The notes under the pieces: model-generated
The model's database searches: none
Told to the model about the DNA's origin: nothing
Seen by the model: only the letters and a program-made list of their open reading frames with translations
Assembly (NCBI GenBank): GCA_009780435.1
Contig: WRAB01000022.1
Location: 1 to 34,372, forward strand
Direction: 5' to 3'
Source: Oscillospiraceae bacterium
GTDB taxonomy: Bacteria > Bacillota > Clostridia > Oscillospirales > Oscillospiraceae
DNA length: 34,372 nucleotides
Program-made: the position numbers and the translations under genes
In this document: positions 8,328 through 16,623 of the stretch, one piece after another
How the letters are laid out: every line of letters starts with the position of its first letter
Position numbering within the stretch: position 1 is the first letter of the stretch

Positions 8328-9119
8328 ATGCAAGCGTTTTCACTCAAAGGAAAAACCGCGTTAATTACAGGGGCCTCTTACGGCATTGGCTTCGCAATCG
8401 CCACAGGACTGGCAAAAGCGGGCGCAAAGATCGCATTCAACGATATCAATCAAGAACTGGTAGATCGCGGCCTCGCCGCATATGAGGCGGCGGGTATTGA
8501 AGTCCGAGGCTATGTCTGCGATGTCACCGATGAATCCGCCGTCCAGGCGTTGGTCGCCGCTATTGAACGGGACATTGCACCCATTGATATTCTGGTCAAC
8601 AATGCGGGTATCATCCGCCGGGTTCCCATGCACGAGATGGAGGAGCAGGTCTTCCGCCAAGTCATCGACATCGACTTGATTGCACCGTTTATCGTGGCAA
8701 AAGCTGTCTTGCCTGGCATGATGGCGAGAAGGAAAGGGAAAATCATCAACATCTGTTCTCTGACCAGCGAGTTGGGGCGCGAGACCGTATCCGCCTATGC
8801 CTCCGCCAAGGGCGGACTCAAAATGCTCACCAAAAATATCGCGTCAGAATACGGACAGTACAATATTCAGTGCAACGGGATCGGCCCCGGCTATATCGCC
8901 ACGCCCCAGACGGCACCTCTGCGTGAGAAACAGCCTGACGGCAGCCCCCACCCCTTCGACAGTTTTATTGTCGCCAAGACCCCCGCAAACCGCTGGGGTA
9001 CCCCGGAAGACATGATGGGTCCCGCCGTATTCCTGGCCTCTGAGGCCTCCGATTTCGTCAACGGACACATCCTGTACGTAGATGGCGGCATCTTGTCCTA
9101 CGTGGGCAAACAGCCGTAG
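8328..9119 (+). CDS. kduD: SDR dehydrogenase, KduD-like / gluconate 5-dehydrogenase-like
   Basis: This is a 263-residue classical short-chain dehydrogenase. It has the nucleotide-binding TGASYGIG (14-21), NNAG (91-94) and the catalytic triad Ser144, Tyr157, Lys161. The C-terminal half (GRETVSAYASAKGG, NGHILYVDGG) resembles proteins usually labelled gluconate 5-dehydrogenase more than it resembles E. coli KduD. In this locus, with kdgF and kduI present, the expected job is NAD-linked reduction of 2,5-diketo-3-deoxygluconate (DKII) to 2-keto-3-deoxygluconate. GGAGGGG stands six bases before the ATG. It is the last gene of the operon started by yhcH and faces a convergent MFS gene across a terminator. 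The family is certain; the exact substrate is inferred from neighbours, so the symbol is provisional. Confidence 0.82.
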   Translation: MQAFSLKGKTALITGASYGIGFAIATGLAKAGAKIAFNDINQELVDRGLAAYEAAGIEVRGYVCDVTDESAVQALVAAIERDIAPIDILVNNAGIIRRVPMHEMEEQVFRQVIDIDLIAPFIVAKAVLPGMMARRKGKIINICSLTSELGRETVSAYASAKGGLKMLTKNIASEYGQYNIQCNGIGPGYIATPQTAPLREKQPDGSPHPFDSFIVAKTPANRWGTPEDMMGPAVFLASEASDFVNGHILYVDGGILSYVGKQP

Positions 9120-9125
9120 ATTGCA

Positions 9126-9159
9126 TAAAAAATCGGGGATTGGAACATCTCCAACCCCC
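9126..9159 (-). terminator. Rho-independent terminator of the MFS gene, between convergent genes
   Basis: Read on the minus strand, a GGGGGTTGGA/TCCAATCCCC stem with a 5-6 base loop is followed by GATTTTTT. This is a good intrinsic terminator for the MFS gene ending at 9180. The same hairpin may also slow transcription leaving the kduD-like gene, but it has no T-run in that direction. Confidence 0.8.
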
Positions 9160-9179
9160 GGGTCGTCATACGGTAAAGA

Positions 9180-10361
9180 TTAGCCTCTCGCTTTCCGTTC
9201 GTTTATCATTTTAAAGACGGCGAACAGCACCATGAGAAACGATGCCCCCACCACCAGGGAGATGCCTGTCGCAATCCCGTGGGCGTCTGCCACGGCGCCG
9301 ATGATTCCCGGCATCAGGATACCGCCCAGACCCGATATGGCCACGGTAAATCCCAGGGATATGGAAGCGGTTGCGCCTTTCATAGTGGCCACGGTGGTGG
9401 GATAAATCCCCGCCATGCCGAGGCCGATCCCAAGTAGGAACAGCACAGATACCAGCGGGCTAGCGCTGAGGAGCATCCCCGCAAAGCAGAGCGTTGATAC
9501 AAGCGCCATGAGCAGCAGCGCCCGGTTCTTATTCCGGATTCGATTTGCCAGAACTGCGACGCCAATGCGCCCAATTGCCATCACCGACCAATGGATGGTA
9601 GGCACGAGACCGGCCAGACCCCTGGGCAAGGTGCCCACGTCTACAAAATAGAGCACGAACCATCCGATGATGGACGTCTCTACGGCGACATAGAGGAATA
9701 GCAGGATTGTCGGAATCCAGAAATTTGCCTCCCGCAAAAAAGAGAGCGATGCCCCTTTCTCCTTTTTCGGCGGAAGGTCGGGCAGTTTTGTCCGGGCAAT
9801 TAGCCCCCATACGGCGGCCATCAACAGTGCGGCTGTCAGGGCAGAAAATTTCCAACCGGAATCGCCTGCGGCAAACACCCACAGGAACACGATGACAGGC
9901 GAAACCAGCGCACCAAGCGCAAACCCTGAATGTAATACATTCAGTGCCGCTGTCCGGTTCCCGGATATGTCAGCCGTAATCACGTTACAAATATTATTCA
10001 ACGCACCACGGCAAATCCCGGTCAGGGCAAACGCCGCGATCAGTAGAGGCAGAGGTTGCACAAACACCATGAGGATCAGCCCCAAAGCGGCCCCAGCGCT
10101 CAGTAGCAATGTAGAAGGTTTGCGGCCGATCATATAGGGTAGCACACCGGCTACCAGCACAGCACAGAACGTACCCAACTGATGGGCGGAAAACATGATT
10201 CCGGTCTGGGTATAACTGAGGGCGTGCTCGGCTCTGATATACGGCAAAAGCACACCCAGCATGATGACCATGACCCCGTTGGTGAGGAAGGCAAAGTTCA
10301 CAATCCCCCACAACCCATAGTTGTTCGGTGTAACTTCCAGCTTGGCAAAAAGAGTACGCAT
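9180..10361 (-). CDS. Major facilitator superfamily transporter, probable uronate or oligouronide importer
   Basis: This 393-residue protein has about 12 hydrophobic segments in the two-halves layout of MFS carriers. An arginine/lysine-bearing loop after the second segment (YMIGRKPSTLLL) matches the family's loop 2-3 signature region, and there is a central basic loop (RTKLPDLPPKKEKG). I start it at ATG 10361, with GAGAGG about nine bases upstream. The open frame continues to 10520, but that extension would cover its own promoter and the start of the divergent kdgF gene, and it is not hydrophobic. Its place inside the uronate locus suggests import of a uronate or unsaturated oligouronide by ion coupling, alongside the TRAP system. 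The substrate is inferred from context. Confidence 0.88.
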   Translation of the reverse strand: MRTLFAKLEVTPNNYGLWGIVNFAFLTNGVMVIMLGVLLPYIRAEHALSYTQTGIMFSAHQLGTFCAVLVAGVLPYMIGRKPSTLLLSAGAALGLILMVFVQPLPLLIAAFALTGICRGALNNICNVITADISGNRTAALNVLHSGFALGALVSPVIVFLWVFAAGDSGWKFSALTAALLMAAVWGLIARTKLPDLPPKKEKGASLSFLREANFWIPTILLFLYVAVETSIIGWFVLYFVDVGTLPRGLAGLVPTIHWSVMAIGRIGVAVLANRIRNKNRALLLMALVSTLCFAGMLLSASPLVSVLFLLGIGLGMAGIYPTTVATMKGATASISLGFTVAISGLGGILMPGIIGAVADAHGIATGISLVVGASFLMVLFAVFKMINERKARG

Positions 10362-10397
10362 ATGGGTAATCCTCTCTGCTTGAAAGAATGCCTGATC

Positions 10398-10438
10398 ATC
10401 ATAGGCCAGTTTGGTTTGAAAGTCAATGCTTAATTGAC
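10398..10438 (-). promoter_or_regulatory. Promoter of the MFS gene with an overlapping operator-like palindrome
   Basis: On the minus strand TTGACT (10426-10421), a 17-base spacer and TATGAT (10403-10398) form a strong promoter. A perfect inverted repeat GTCAAT-N5-ATTGAC (10422-10438) covers its -35 box and lies upstream of the kdgF ribosome binding site, so it is well placed as a repressor operator for one or both divergent units. The regulator is not identified. Confidence 0.65.
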
Positions 10439-10464
10439 AATTGATTTTGAGGAGGAATACAAGA

Positions 10465-10809
10465 ATGGCATCTGTAGAAAAAAACCAGGTTTGGGTATTT
10501 GAACCGGATGTGCCAAGCACAACTCCCGGTGCAGGTGTAACCCGAAAAGTCCTCGCCTACTGTGACGAGGCCATGTGTGTCGCCCACCATTTTGAAAAAG
10601 ATTCTGTCGGTGCACTGCACAGTCATCCACACACACAGATTACCTATGTCGCGGAAGGCGTTTTTGAATTTGAGATTGACGGGGAAAAAAAAGTGGTCCG
10701 CAAAGGGGACACCCTGCTCAAACAGGACGGCGTGATTCACGGTGCCATATGCCTGGAAAAGGGCGTTTTAATTGACTTCTTCACCCCCATGCGGGAAGAT
10801 TTCGTATAG
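10465..10809 (+). CDS. kdgF: KdgF cupin, linearises unsaturated uronates
   Basis: This 114-residue single-domain cupin closely matches KdgF. KdgF converts 4,5-unsaturated galacturonate to the linear 5-keto-4-deoxyuronate (DKI), the step after release by lyases and unsaturated-uronyl hydrolases. The metal-site pattern is visible: HSHPHTQ (52-58) supplies His52, His54 and Gln58, and His92 lies in IHGAICLE. The C-terminal LIDFFTPMREDF is also typical of KdgF. I start at ATG 10465, with GAGGAGG nine bases upstream; the open frame's earlier TTG at 10441 precedes that site. uxuA begins 12 bases after the stop, so it opens the operon kdgF-uxuA-uxuB-dctPQM. It complements kduI and the kduD-like gene elsewhere in the locus. 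Confidence 0.88.
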   Translation: MASVEKNQVWVFEPDVPSTTPGAGVTRKVLAYCDEAMCVAHHFEKDSVGALHSHPHTQITYVAEGVFEFEIDGEKKVVRKGDTLLKQDGVIHGAICLEKGVLIDFFTPMREDFV

Positions 10810-10821
10810 AGGGTTGCCGTT

Positions 10822-11907
10822 ATGAAAATGACATTTCGTTGGTTCGGGGAACACAGTGATACCGTCACCCTGCGCCAGATCAAACAAATCCCGGGCATGA
10901 CCGGAATTATGGGGTTTTTAGATTACAAAGCCGCCAGTGAGGTGTGGACCGAAGCGGAAATTGCCGCCTATATCGGTGGAGTGAAAGCGGCGGGATTGGA
11001 CTGTGACGTGATTGAGAGCGTCAATGTCCATGAGGACATTAAAATGGGCCTCCCCACCCGGGATCAGTATATCGAAAACTACTGTATCACCATTCGGAAC
11101 TTGGCAAAATACGGCGTCCGGGTCATCGTCTATAATTTCATGCCCGTGTTTGACTGGCTGCGTACAGACATGGCTCGCGTCATTGAAGAAGACGGTTCCA
11201 ACAGCCTTTATTTTGACGAGGCGGAGCTGGGCGAGATGGGGCCGATGGACATTGTGCAGGCCACCGCCGAAAAGGCAAATGGATTTTCACTACCCGGCTG
11301 GGAGCCGGCGCGCTTGGCGGAGTTGGAGACAACATTGAAGCGCTATGAGAGCATCACTGCCGATCAATTGCGGGAAAACTTCAAGTATTTTCTGGAGGGC
11401 ATCATTCCCACTTGTGAAGAGGTCGGCGTGACAATGGCCTGCCATCCCGATGACCCCGCATGGCCTATCTTTGGCCTGCCGCGAATCGCCCATACGAAGG
11501 AGTTGTTCGATCAGATCATTGATCTGGTTGACTCCCCCCACCACGCCCTGTGTCTATGTTCCGGGTCGTTAGGCTCGAACTTGCAAAACGATATCCCGGC
11601 GATTGTCCGCCATTTCGGTCAGATGGGACGAATCGCCTGTATGCATATTCGCAATGTGAAGCACCTGGGTCACAGGAAGTTCCGAGAATCCAGCCACCTG
11701 TCCACGGACGGCGATCTGGATATGTACGAAATCGTAAAGGCCGTCTATGAGACGTGTCCCGACATCTATGTGAGACCCGACCACGGACGCATGATCTGGG
11801 ATGAGATGGGCCGCCCTGGCTACGGCCTGTATGACCGCGCCTTGGGTGTGACATACCTCAACGGCCTGTATGAGGCCATTGAAAAAAATTCCAAACGGCA
11901 AAAATAA
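10822..11907 (+). CDS. uxuA: Mannonate dehydratase
   Basis: UxuA dehydrates D-mannonate to 2-keto-3-deoxygluconate in glucuronate breakdown. The 361 residues are the normal length and carry the family landmarks: [12 protein letters not shown] (65-76), [18 protein letters not shown] (with His208), CMHIRNVK (with His275) and [11 protein letters not shown] (Asp320, His321). These contribute to the metal centre of this TIM-barrel enzyme. GAGGG stands a few bases before the ATG. It lies between kdgF and uxuB, its partner in the same branch, and is presumably co-transcribed with them. Confidence 0.95.
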   Translation: MKMTFRWFGEHSDTVTLRQIKQIPGMTGIMGFLDYKAASEVWTEAEIAAYIGGVKAAGLDCDVIESVNVHEDIKMGLPTRDQYIENYCITIRNLAKYGVRVIVYNFMPVFDWLRTDMARVIEEDGSNSLYFDEAELGEMGPMDIVQATAEKANGFSLPGWEPARLAELETTLKRYESITADQLRENFKYFLEGIIPTCEEVGVTMACHPDDPAWPIFGLPRIAHTKELFDQIIDLVDSPHHALCLCSGSLGSNLQNDIPAIVRHFGQMGRIACMHIRNVKHLGHRKFRESSHLSTDGDLDMYEIVKAVYETCPDIYVRPDHGRMIWDEMGRPGYGLYDRALGVTYLNGLYEAIEKNSKRQK

Positions 11908-11947
11908 GACAACATGTTCACTCTGCTTTTGAAAGGTGGGTTGACCT

Positions 11948-13567
11948 GTGAAATTGTCAATTGCAAGTTTGTCCGATCAATCAGGTTGGAAACAGGCGGA
12001 CGTCCGTGTTCCCGGCTTTGATGTCCCCGCCACTATAGCGCGGACGAGAGAAGCGCCCATATGGGTTCATTTTGGCGCGGGAAACATTTTCCGTGGGATG
12101 ATCGCCGTATATATGCAGCGGCTCTTAGAAGCGGGCCTCACTGATCGCGGAATCGTAGCGGTGGTGCGAGACCCCGACACCGTCCGCCAGATTTTTGCCC
12201 CCCACGACAACTTAACCCTCAACGTTCTGTTGGGCGCGGACGGGTCCCTGGACGCGGAACTCATTGCCTCTGTGGCGGAGACCCTTGCCCTGGACGCCGC
12301 TGATGCCGCCGCCTGGACGAGGGCGGAGGAGATTTTCCAAAGCCCCAGTTTGCAGATCGTCAGCTTTACCATCACGGAAAAGGGCTACGCCCTGCGTGGA
12401 ACTGATGGAACCCTTTTGCCTGTGGTAAAAGCGGACATCAAAAACGGGCCGGGAAAAACGGGACATACCATGAGCACTGTGGCGGGGTTGCTATACCGCC
12501 GATATCTGGCGGGGGGCTATCCCCTGGCGGTGGTGAGCATGGACAACTGTTCCAGTAACGGAACCCGGCTGGCGGCCAGTATCCGAGAAGTGGCCGAGGG
12601 GTGGCAGAGAGCCGGATTTGTAGACGCCGGATTTCTATCCTATTTGGCGGACGAGAACAAAGTCTCCTACCCCTGGACCATGATCGACCGGATCACCCCC
12701 CGTCCCGACGAGGCCGTAGCGCAAATCCTGGCCCAGCGAGGGATTGTGGGCATGAATCCGATTGTCACGAAAAATAACACGTTTATCGCGCCCTTCGTCA
12801 ACGCGGAGCGGGCGGAATATCTCATCATAGAGGACGATTTCCCAGCGGGTAGGCCGCCTTTAGAGAAGTCGGGGGTATACCTCACAAATCGGGAGACCGT
12901 CAATCAGATCGAAAAGATGAAAGTGACTACTTGCCTAAACCCACTCCACACGGCCATGAGCGTATATGGCTGCTTGCTGGGCTATACACGGATCAGCGAG
13001 GAGATGAAAGACTCCGATATCGTGGCCCTGATCCGACGGTTGGGCTACGTGGAAGGACTGCCCGTGGTGACAGACCCCGGAATCGTATCTCCCCGGGCCT
13101 TTCTCGACGAAGTAGTAAACGAGCGGCTCCCAAACCCCTTTATGCCGGACGCGCCCCAGCGGATTGCGACAGATACATCCCAAAAGGTTCCAATCCGGTT
13201 CGGGGAGACCATCAAGAGCTACGCGGCACAGGGATTAGACATAGAAGCTCTCGTCGCGATTCCCCTGAGCATCGCGGGCTGGCTCCGCTACCTGTTGGCA
13301 GTAGACGATCAAGGACAAGACATGACCGTATCAGCCGATCCCCTGCTGGACGAATTGCAGGCAAAACTGGATGGCGTGATCTGGAACAATCCAAGTAGCT
13401 ACACCGGTCAAATTCGAGATATCCTGCGCAATGAGATGATTTTCGGAAGCGACCTTACGAAGACGCCCCTTGCAGATAAAATTGAGGAGATGTTTATCGA
13501 ACTCCTCGCAGGCCCGGGCGCTGTGCGAAATACGTTAAGGAGGTGCATGCGCCAAGGAGATGTATAA
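11948..13567 (+). CDS. uxuB: Fructuronate reductase (mannitol dehydrogenase family)
   Basis: UxuB reduces D-fructuronate to D-mannonate with NADH, the step just before UxuA. The 539 residues show the long-chain polyol dehydrogenase pattern: the nucleotide-binding FGAGNIFRG (42-50), SMDNCSSNG (about 197-205), and the catalytic K-x5-N-x2-H motif Lys325-Asn331-His334 (KVTTCLNPLH). The start is GTG at 11948, with AAAGGTGG eight bases upstream. A related but different family member, UxaB, is encoded at 18115-19584. Pairing with uxuA makes fructuronate the best substrate, although mannitol-type activity cannot be excluded by sequence alone. Confidence 0.92.
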   Translation: MKLSIASLSDQSGWKQADVRVPGFDVPATIARTREAPIWVHFGAGNIFRGMIAVYMQRLLEAGLTDRGIVAVVRDPDTVRQIFAPHDNLTLNVLLGADGSLDAELIASVAETLALDAADAAAWTRAEEIFQSPSLQIVSFTITEKGYALRGTDGTLLPVVKADIKNGPGKTGHTMSTVAGLLYRRYLAGGYPLAVVSMDNCSSNGTRLAASIREVAEGWQRAGFVDAGFLSYLADENKVSYPWTMIDRITPRPDEAVAQILAQRGIVGMNPIVTKNNTFIAPFVNAERAEYLIIEDDFPAGRPPLEKSGVYLTNRETVNQIEKMKVTTCLNPLHTAMSVYGCLLGYTRISEEMKDSDIVALIRRLGYVEGLPVVTDPGIVSPRAFLDEVVNERLPNPFMPDAPQRIATDTSQKVPIRFGETIKSYAAQGLDIEALVAIPLSIAGWLRYLLAVDDQGQDMTVSADPLLDELQAKLDGVIWNNPSSYTGQIRDILRNEMIFGSDLTKTPLADKIEEMFIELLAGPGAVRNTLRRCMRQGDV

Positions 13568-13639
13568 CCCCGGGATGCGTCCCATAGAACCTGTGCAACA
13601 AAATCCATATCAGTTAAAAATTTTTAGGAGGAAATTGTA

Positions 13640-14638
13640 ATGAAAAGAAAGTTAGTCGTATTATTCGTTCTGGTCTTTGCACTACTCGCACTCACCGCAT
13701 GTGGCGGCGGGGGCGGAGACGATGAAGTCACCCTTCGATTGTCCGAAGTCCACTCCGGCGAAGACCATCCCGCCAATGTCGGCCACCACAGATTTGCAGA
13801 ACTCGCCTATGAGCGCAGTGACGGCTCTCTCAATGTAGAAGTCTTCTCCGGCGGCGTTCTCGGCAGCGAAATGGAAGTTATGGCCCAGGTACAAATGGGT
13901 ACTATCGAGATGATCAGACTGCCTGTTCCCATCCTTGCCAACGTGGAAGAGAACTTCAACGCCCTGTTCCTTCCCGGTGTCTGGGATGGTCGCGATGCCA
14001 TGTTTGCAGCCCTGGACGGGGAAATCGGTACATATTTTGCCGAGATGCTTCAAGAGCACGGCATGTATATCCTGGCTTGGCACGATGCGGGCGCTCGCAG
14101 TTTGTACAATTCTGTACGTCCCATCTATACCCCGGAAGATCTGGAGGGGTTGAGAATCCGGATGCAGGAAGCCCCCCTTATGATCCGTCTGATGGAACTG
14201 ATGGGCGGCACACCCGTACCCATGGGTCCGGCAGAAGTATACACTGCCATCCAGACCGGCCTAGTGGACGGTGCTGAAAACAACTGGCCTTCCTATGTCA
14301 CCAGCTTCTCCCACTACGAGGTCGCCCGTTACTTCACCGAAAACGAGCACTCCAGAGTACCGGAAGCCGTTGTAATCAGCCTTGAAGTCTGGGAGAGCCT
14401 GAGTTCCTCTCAGCAGGACGTTCTGCGTCAGGCCGCCATTGAAGGCGCCCAGGCACAGCGCACTTCATGGGCCCAGGTAGAGGTAGAGGCAGAGGCACAA
14501 GCTGTCGCCGCCGGCGCAGAAGTTGTCCGTCTCACCCCGGAACAACGCCAGGCCTTCACGGATAGAATCATGCCCATTTGGGATGACTATCCCGAGCTCG
14601 CAGATCTCATTGCAATGATCCGCGCCGCACAGAGCTAA
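13640..14638 (+). CDS. dctP: TRAP transporter substrate-binding lipoprotein (DctP family)
   Basis: This 332-residue extracytoplasmic binding protein starts with a lipoprotein signal peptide (basic MKRK, hydrophobic core, lipobox LTAC with Cys21). It then shows the DctP fold: LRIRMQEAP (171-179), whose Arg174 is the counterpart of the carboxylate-binding arginine of TRAP binding proteins, and GLVDGAENNWPSY. It is predicted to be tethered outside the membrane and to deliver an acid sugar. In this locus that is probably a galacturonate, glucuronate or unsaturated (oligo)uronate. AGGAGG lies eight bases before the ATG. A strong hairpin separates it from dctQ and could raise its level above the membrane parts. 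Confidence 0.94.
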   Translation: MKRKLVVLFVLVFALLALTACGGGGGDDEVTLRLSEVHSGEDHPANVGHHRFAELAYERSDGSLNVEVFSGGVLGSEMEVMAQVQMGTIEMIRLPVPILANVEENFNALFLPGVWDGRDAMFAALDGEIGTYFAEMLQEHGMYILAWHDAGARSLYNSVRPIYTPEDLEGLRIRMQEAPLMIRLMELMGGTPVPMGPAEVYTAIQTGLVDGAENNWPSYVTSFSHYEVARYFTENEHSRVPEAVVISLEVWESLSSSQQDVLRQAAIEGAQAQRTSWAQVEVEAEAQAVAAGAEVVRLTPEQRQAFTDRIMPIWDDYPELADLIAMIRAAQS

Positions 14639-14648
14639 TTGGCGCTAT

Positions 14649-14680
14649 GACTTGGGGGGGATTTTACGCCCCCCCAAGTC
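14649..14680 (+). promoter_or_regulatory. Intercistronic 12-bp hairpin between dctP and dctQ
   Basis: A perfect 12-bp stem, left arm 14649-14660 and right arm 14669-14680 (GACTTGGGGGGG pairing with CCCCCCCAAGTC), has an 8-base loop. No T-run follows, so it is not a standard terminator. Such stems after binding-protein genes commonly protect the 3' end of the upstream message and lower permease expression. It lies 13 bases before the dctQ Shine-Dalgarno. Confidence 0.7.
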
Positions 14681-14706
14681 CATTAACCGTAAGGAGGAGA
14701 GAATCC

Positions 14707-15213
14707 TTGCTGAAAGCCTACAATACCTACAAAAAATGTATCGGCGGCATGGGTAAAGCGTTAGATGTTGTCGCCATACTCTTGATGCTGGCGATGGTCG
14801 GCGTGGTATTCTATCAAGTTATCATGCGGCAAATTTTTGAGAGACCTCCCATATGGGGTGAAGAGATCTCCGTGACCTTTATGGTCTGGTTCGTATTTCT
14901 CGGCATTGTCCTGGGCCTTGAGGAAAATTTGCACATAGGCATTACGATGTTTGTTTCCAAGCTACCCGAAAAAGCACAATATGTGCTAGAGATCTTTGTC
15001 AATGTTTTGATCTTAGTCCTTGCAATGCTTTTGCTCGTATATGGTTTTTCTCTGACATCCAGAATGCTGAGTTTCGGCACTATGCTTCCTGCAACAGGAA
15101 TTCCCGCAGCCACCCACTATGCCGTTGTCCCTATCGCAGGCATCTTGATGGCCTTGGTCGCATTGGGTAAAATTGCAGGACAACTTATCAACAGAAAGGA
15201 GCTGCCCACATGA
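14707..15213 (+). CDS. dctQ: TRAP transporter small membrane subunit (DctQ family)
   Basis: This 168-residue protein has four hydrophobic helices at about 18-38, 52-72, 92-115 and 130-155. It carries the DctQ hallmarks: RQIFERPPIWGEEI, the EE pair before the second helix, and NLHIGITMFVSKLP. It forms the small subunit that pairs with DctM in the membrane. I start at TTG 14707, because AAGGAGG stands exactly nine bases before it. The open frame reaches ATG 14647, but that would place translation through the 12-bp hairpin and add a non-membrane Pro/Arg-rich lead with no Shine-Dalgarno. Its stop overlaps the dctM start in ATGA. Confidence 0.92.
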   Translation: MLKAYNTYKKCIGGMGKALDVVAILLMLAMVGVVFYQVIMRQIFERPPIWGEEISVTFMVWFVFLGIVLGLEENLHIGITMFVSKLPEKAQYVLEIFVNVLILVLAMLLLVYGFSLTSRMLSFGTMLPATGIPAATHYAVVPIAGILMALVALGKIAGQLINRKELPT

Positions 15214-16517
15214 GTGACCCCATTGCTATTATTATTTTGGTAGGCGGCTTCGCCATCCTGATGGCCTTAAAAGTCCCGGTAGCATTTTCTCTTGCCCTTT
15301 CGGCCTTTGCCTCCGCTTGGTATTTCGGGTCGGGTACTAGCATGTTGCCCACAGTGGCACAGCAGCTTGTCAGCGGCGTCCGTCCCTTTAACTTTATGGC
15401 CATCCCCTTTTTCATTATCGCAGGCAATCTCATGGGCGAAGGGGGAATCGGCAAGCGGATGATCGACTTGGCCGACGCCTTGGTAGGTCGTGTCCGCGGC
15501 GGACTGGCCATGGTGAACGTACTGTCCTCCAAGTTCTTTGGTACGGTCTCCGGTTCCGTAGTAGCTGACACCTCGGCGTTGGGAACCATCATGATCCCCA
15601 TGATGGAAAAACAGGGCTATGACAAGGAATTCGCCACGGCGAACACCGTCACTTCGTCCATTGTGGGCCTCTTGATTCCGCCAAGCCACAATATGATTAT
15701 CTTCGCCATGGCGGCCGGCGGCGGTGTTTCGATTGCCGCGCTGTTTTTGGCCGGCATTGTCCCCGCCCTCGTCTTGGGCATCGGGCTGATGATGGTGTCA
15801 TACATAATATCTGTCAAGAAAAAATACCCGAAGGGTAAGAAATATACGATCAAGGAAACACTGAAACTCATGCTGGACGGCGTTTTGGCGGTGTTGACCA
15901 TCGTCATCATCGTCGGCGGCATCACATCGGGCATGTTTACCGCCACAGAGGCATCGGTTATCGCAGTTGTCTACGCCTTTATTATCACATTTTTCGTCTA
16001 CAGAGAGATTCCCCTGAAACGCTTCTGGCCCATTATGAAAAAATCTGTCCGGACAGTGGCAATGGTTATGGCGATTATAGCCGCCTCCTCCGCCTTCGGA
16101 TACATGATGACGATTTTGCGGGTGCCGGATCTGGCCACAAACGCCATCTTGGCCGTCTCGGACAACCCCTTGATTATTCTGCTTCTCATCAACGTAATCC
16201 TTCTCGTCCTGGGTCTGGTTATGGATATGGCACCTATGATCCTGATTACGACGCCCATTCTTCTGCCGGTGGCCACCCAAGTGGCCGGTATGCACCCGGT
16301 GCAGTTTGGTATCGTTCTGTTGCTAAACCTGGGCATATCTCTGATCACGCCGCCGGTGGGAACCGTGCTGTTCGTGGGTTGCTCCATTGGGCGAACGAAG
16401 ATTGAAGACGTAATAAAACCCCTATTGCCCTACTACTTTGTCATGATCTTAGTCCTGTTACTAATCACCTATGTCCCGACAATTGCCCTGTGGCTGCCAA
16501 ATACATTTTTAAGTTAG
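15210..16517 (+). CDS. dctM: TRAP transporter large permease subunit (DctM family)
   Basis: This 435-residue, almost entirely hydrophobic protein matches DctM, the ion-coupled translocating subunit of TRAP transporters. Recognisable pieces are MAIPFFIIAGNLMGEGGIGKRM, the conserved GTVSGSVVADTSALGTIMIP segment, LLIPPSHNMIIFA and NLGISLITPPVGTVLFVG. Its ATG overlaps the dctQ stop by four bases (ATGA), so the two are translationally coupled. It ends the kdgF-to-dctM operon and is followed by a bidirectional terminator facing uxaA. Transport is expected to be driven by a sodium gradient, as in characterised relatives. Confidence 0.95.
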   Translation: MSDPIAIIILVGGFAILMALKVPVAFSLALSAFASAWYFGSGTSMLPTVAQQLVSGVRPFNFMAIPFFIIAGNLMGEGGIGKRMIDLADALVGRVRGGLAMVNVLSSKFFGTVSGSVVADTSALGTIMIPMMEKQGYDKEFATANTVTSSIVGLLIPPSHNMIIFAMAAGGGVSIAALFLAGIVPALVLGIGLMMVSYIISVKKKYPKGKKYTIKETLKLMLDGVLAVLTIVIIVGGITSGMFTATEASVIAVVYAFIITFFVYREIPLKRFWPIMKKSVRTVAMVMAIIAASSAFGYMMTILRVPDLATNAILAVSDNPLIILLLINVILLVLGLVMDMAPMILITTPILLPVATQVAGMHPVQFGIVLLLNLGISLITPPVGTVLFVGCSIGRTKIEDVIKPLLPYYFVMILVLLLITYVPTIALWLPNTFLS

Positions 16518-16556
16518 AACGGATTATATGGTCATTTGCCAGATAGTATAACACAC

Positions 16557-16605
16557 AAAAGAGCCCGGCAGGATCGGGTTTCCTCCCTCCCTGCCGAACT
16601 CTTTT
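16557..16605. terminator. Bidirectional terminator between dctM and uxaA
   Basis: AAAAGAG (16557-16563) pairs with CTCTTTT (16599-16605), and CGGCAGG (16566-16572) pairs with CCTGCCG (16590-16596), around a two-by-two internal mismatch. An A-run lies on one side and a T-run on the other, so the structure can stop transcription from both convergent operons. Confidence 0.85.
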
Positions 16606-16623
16606 GCTAACGTAGACCAGAGG

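Noticed and set aside
10362-10520. N-terminal extension of the MFS protein
   Set aside because: The extension covers the gene's own promoter and the start of kdgF, and the first good ribosome binding site serves ATG 10361.
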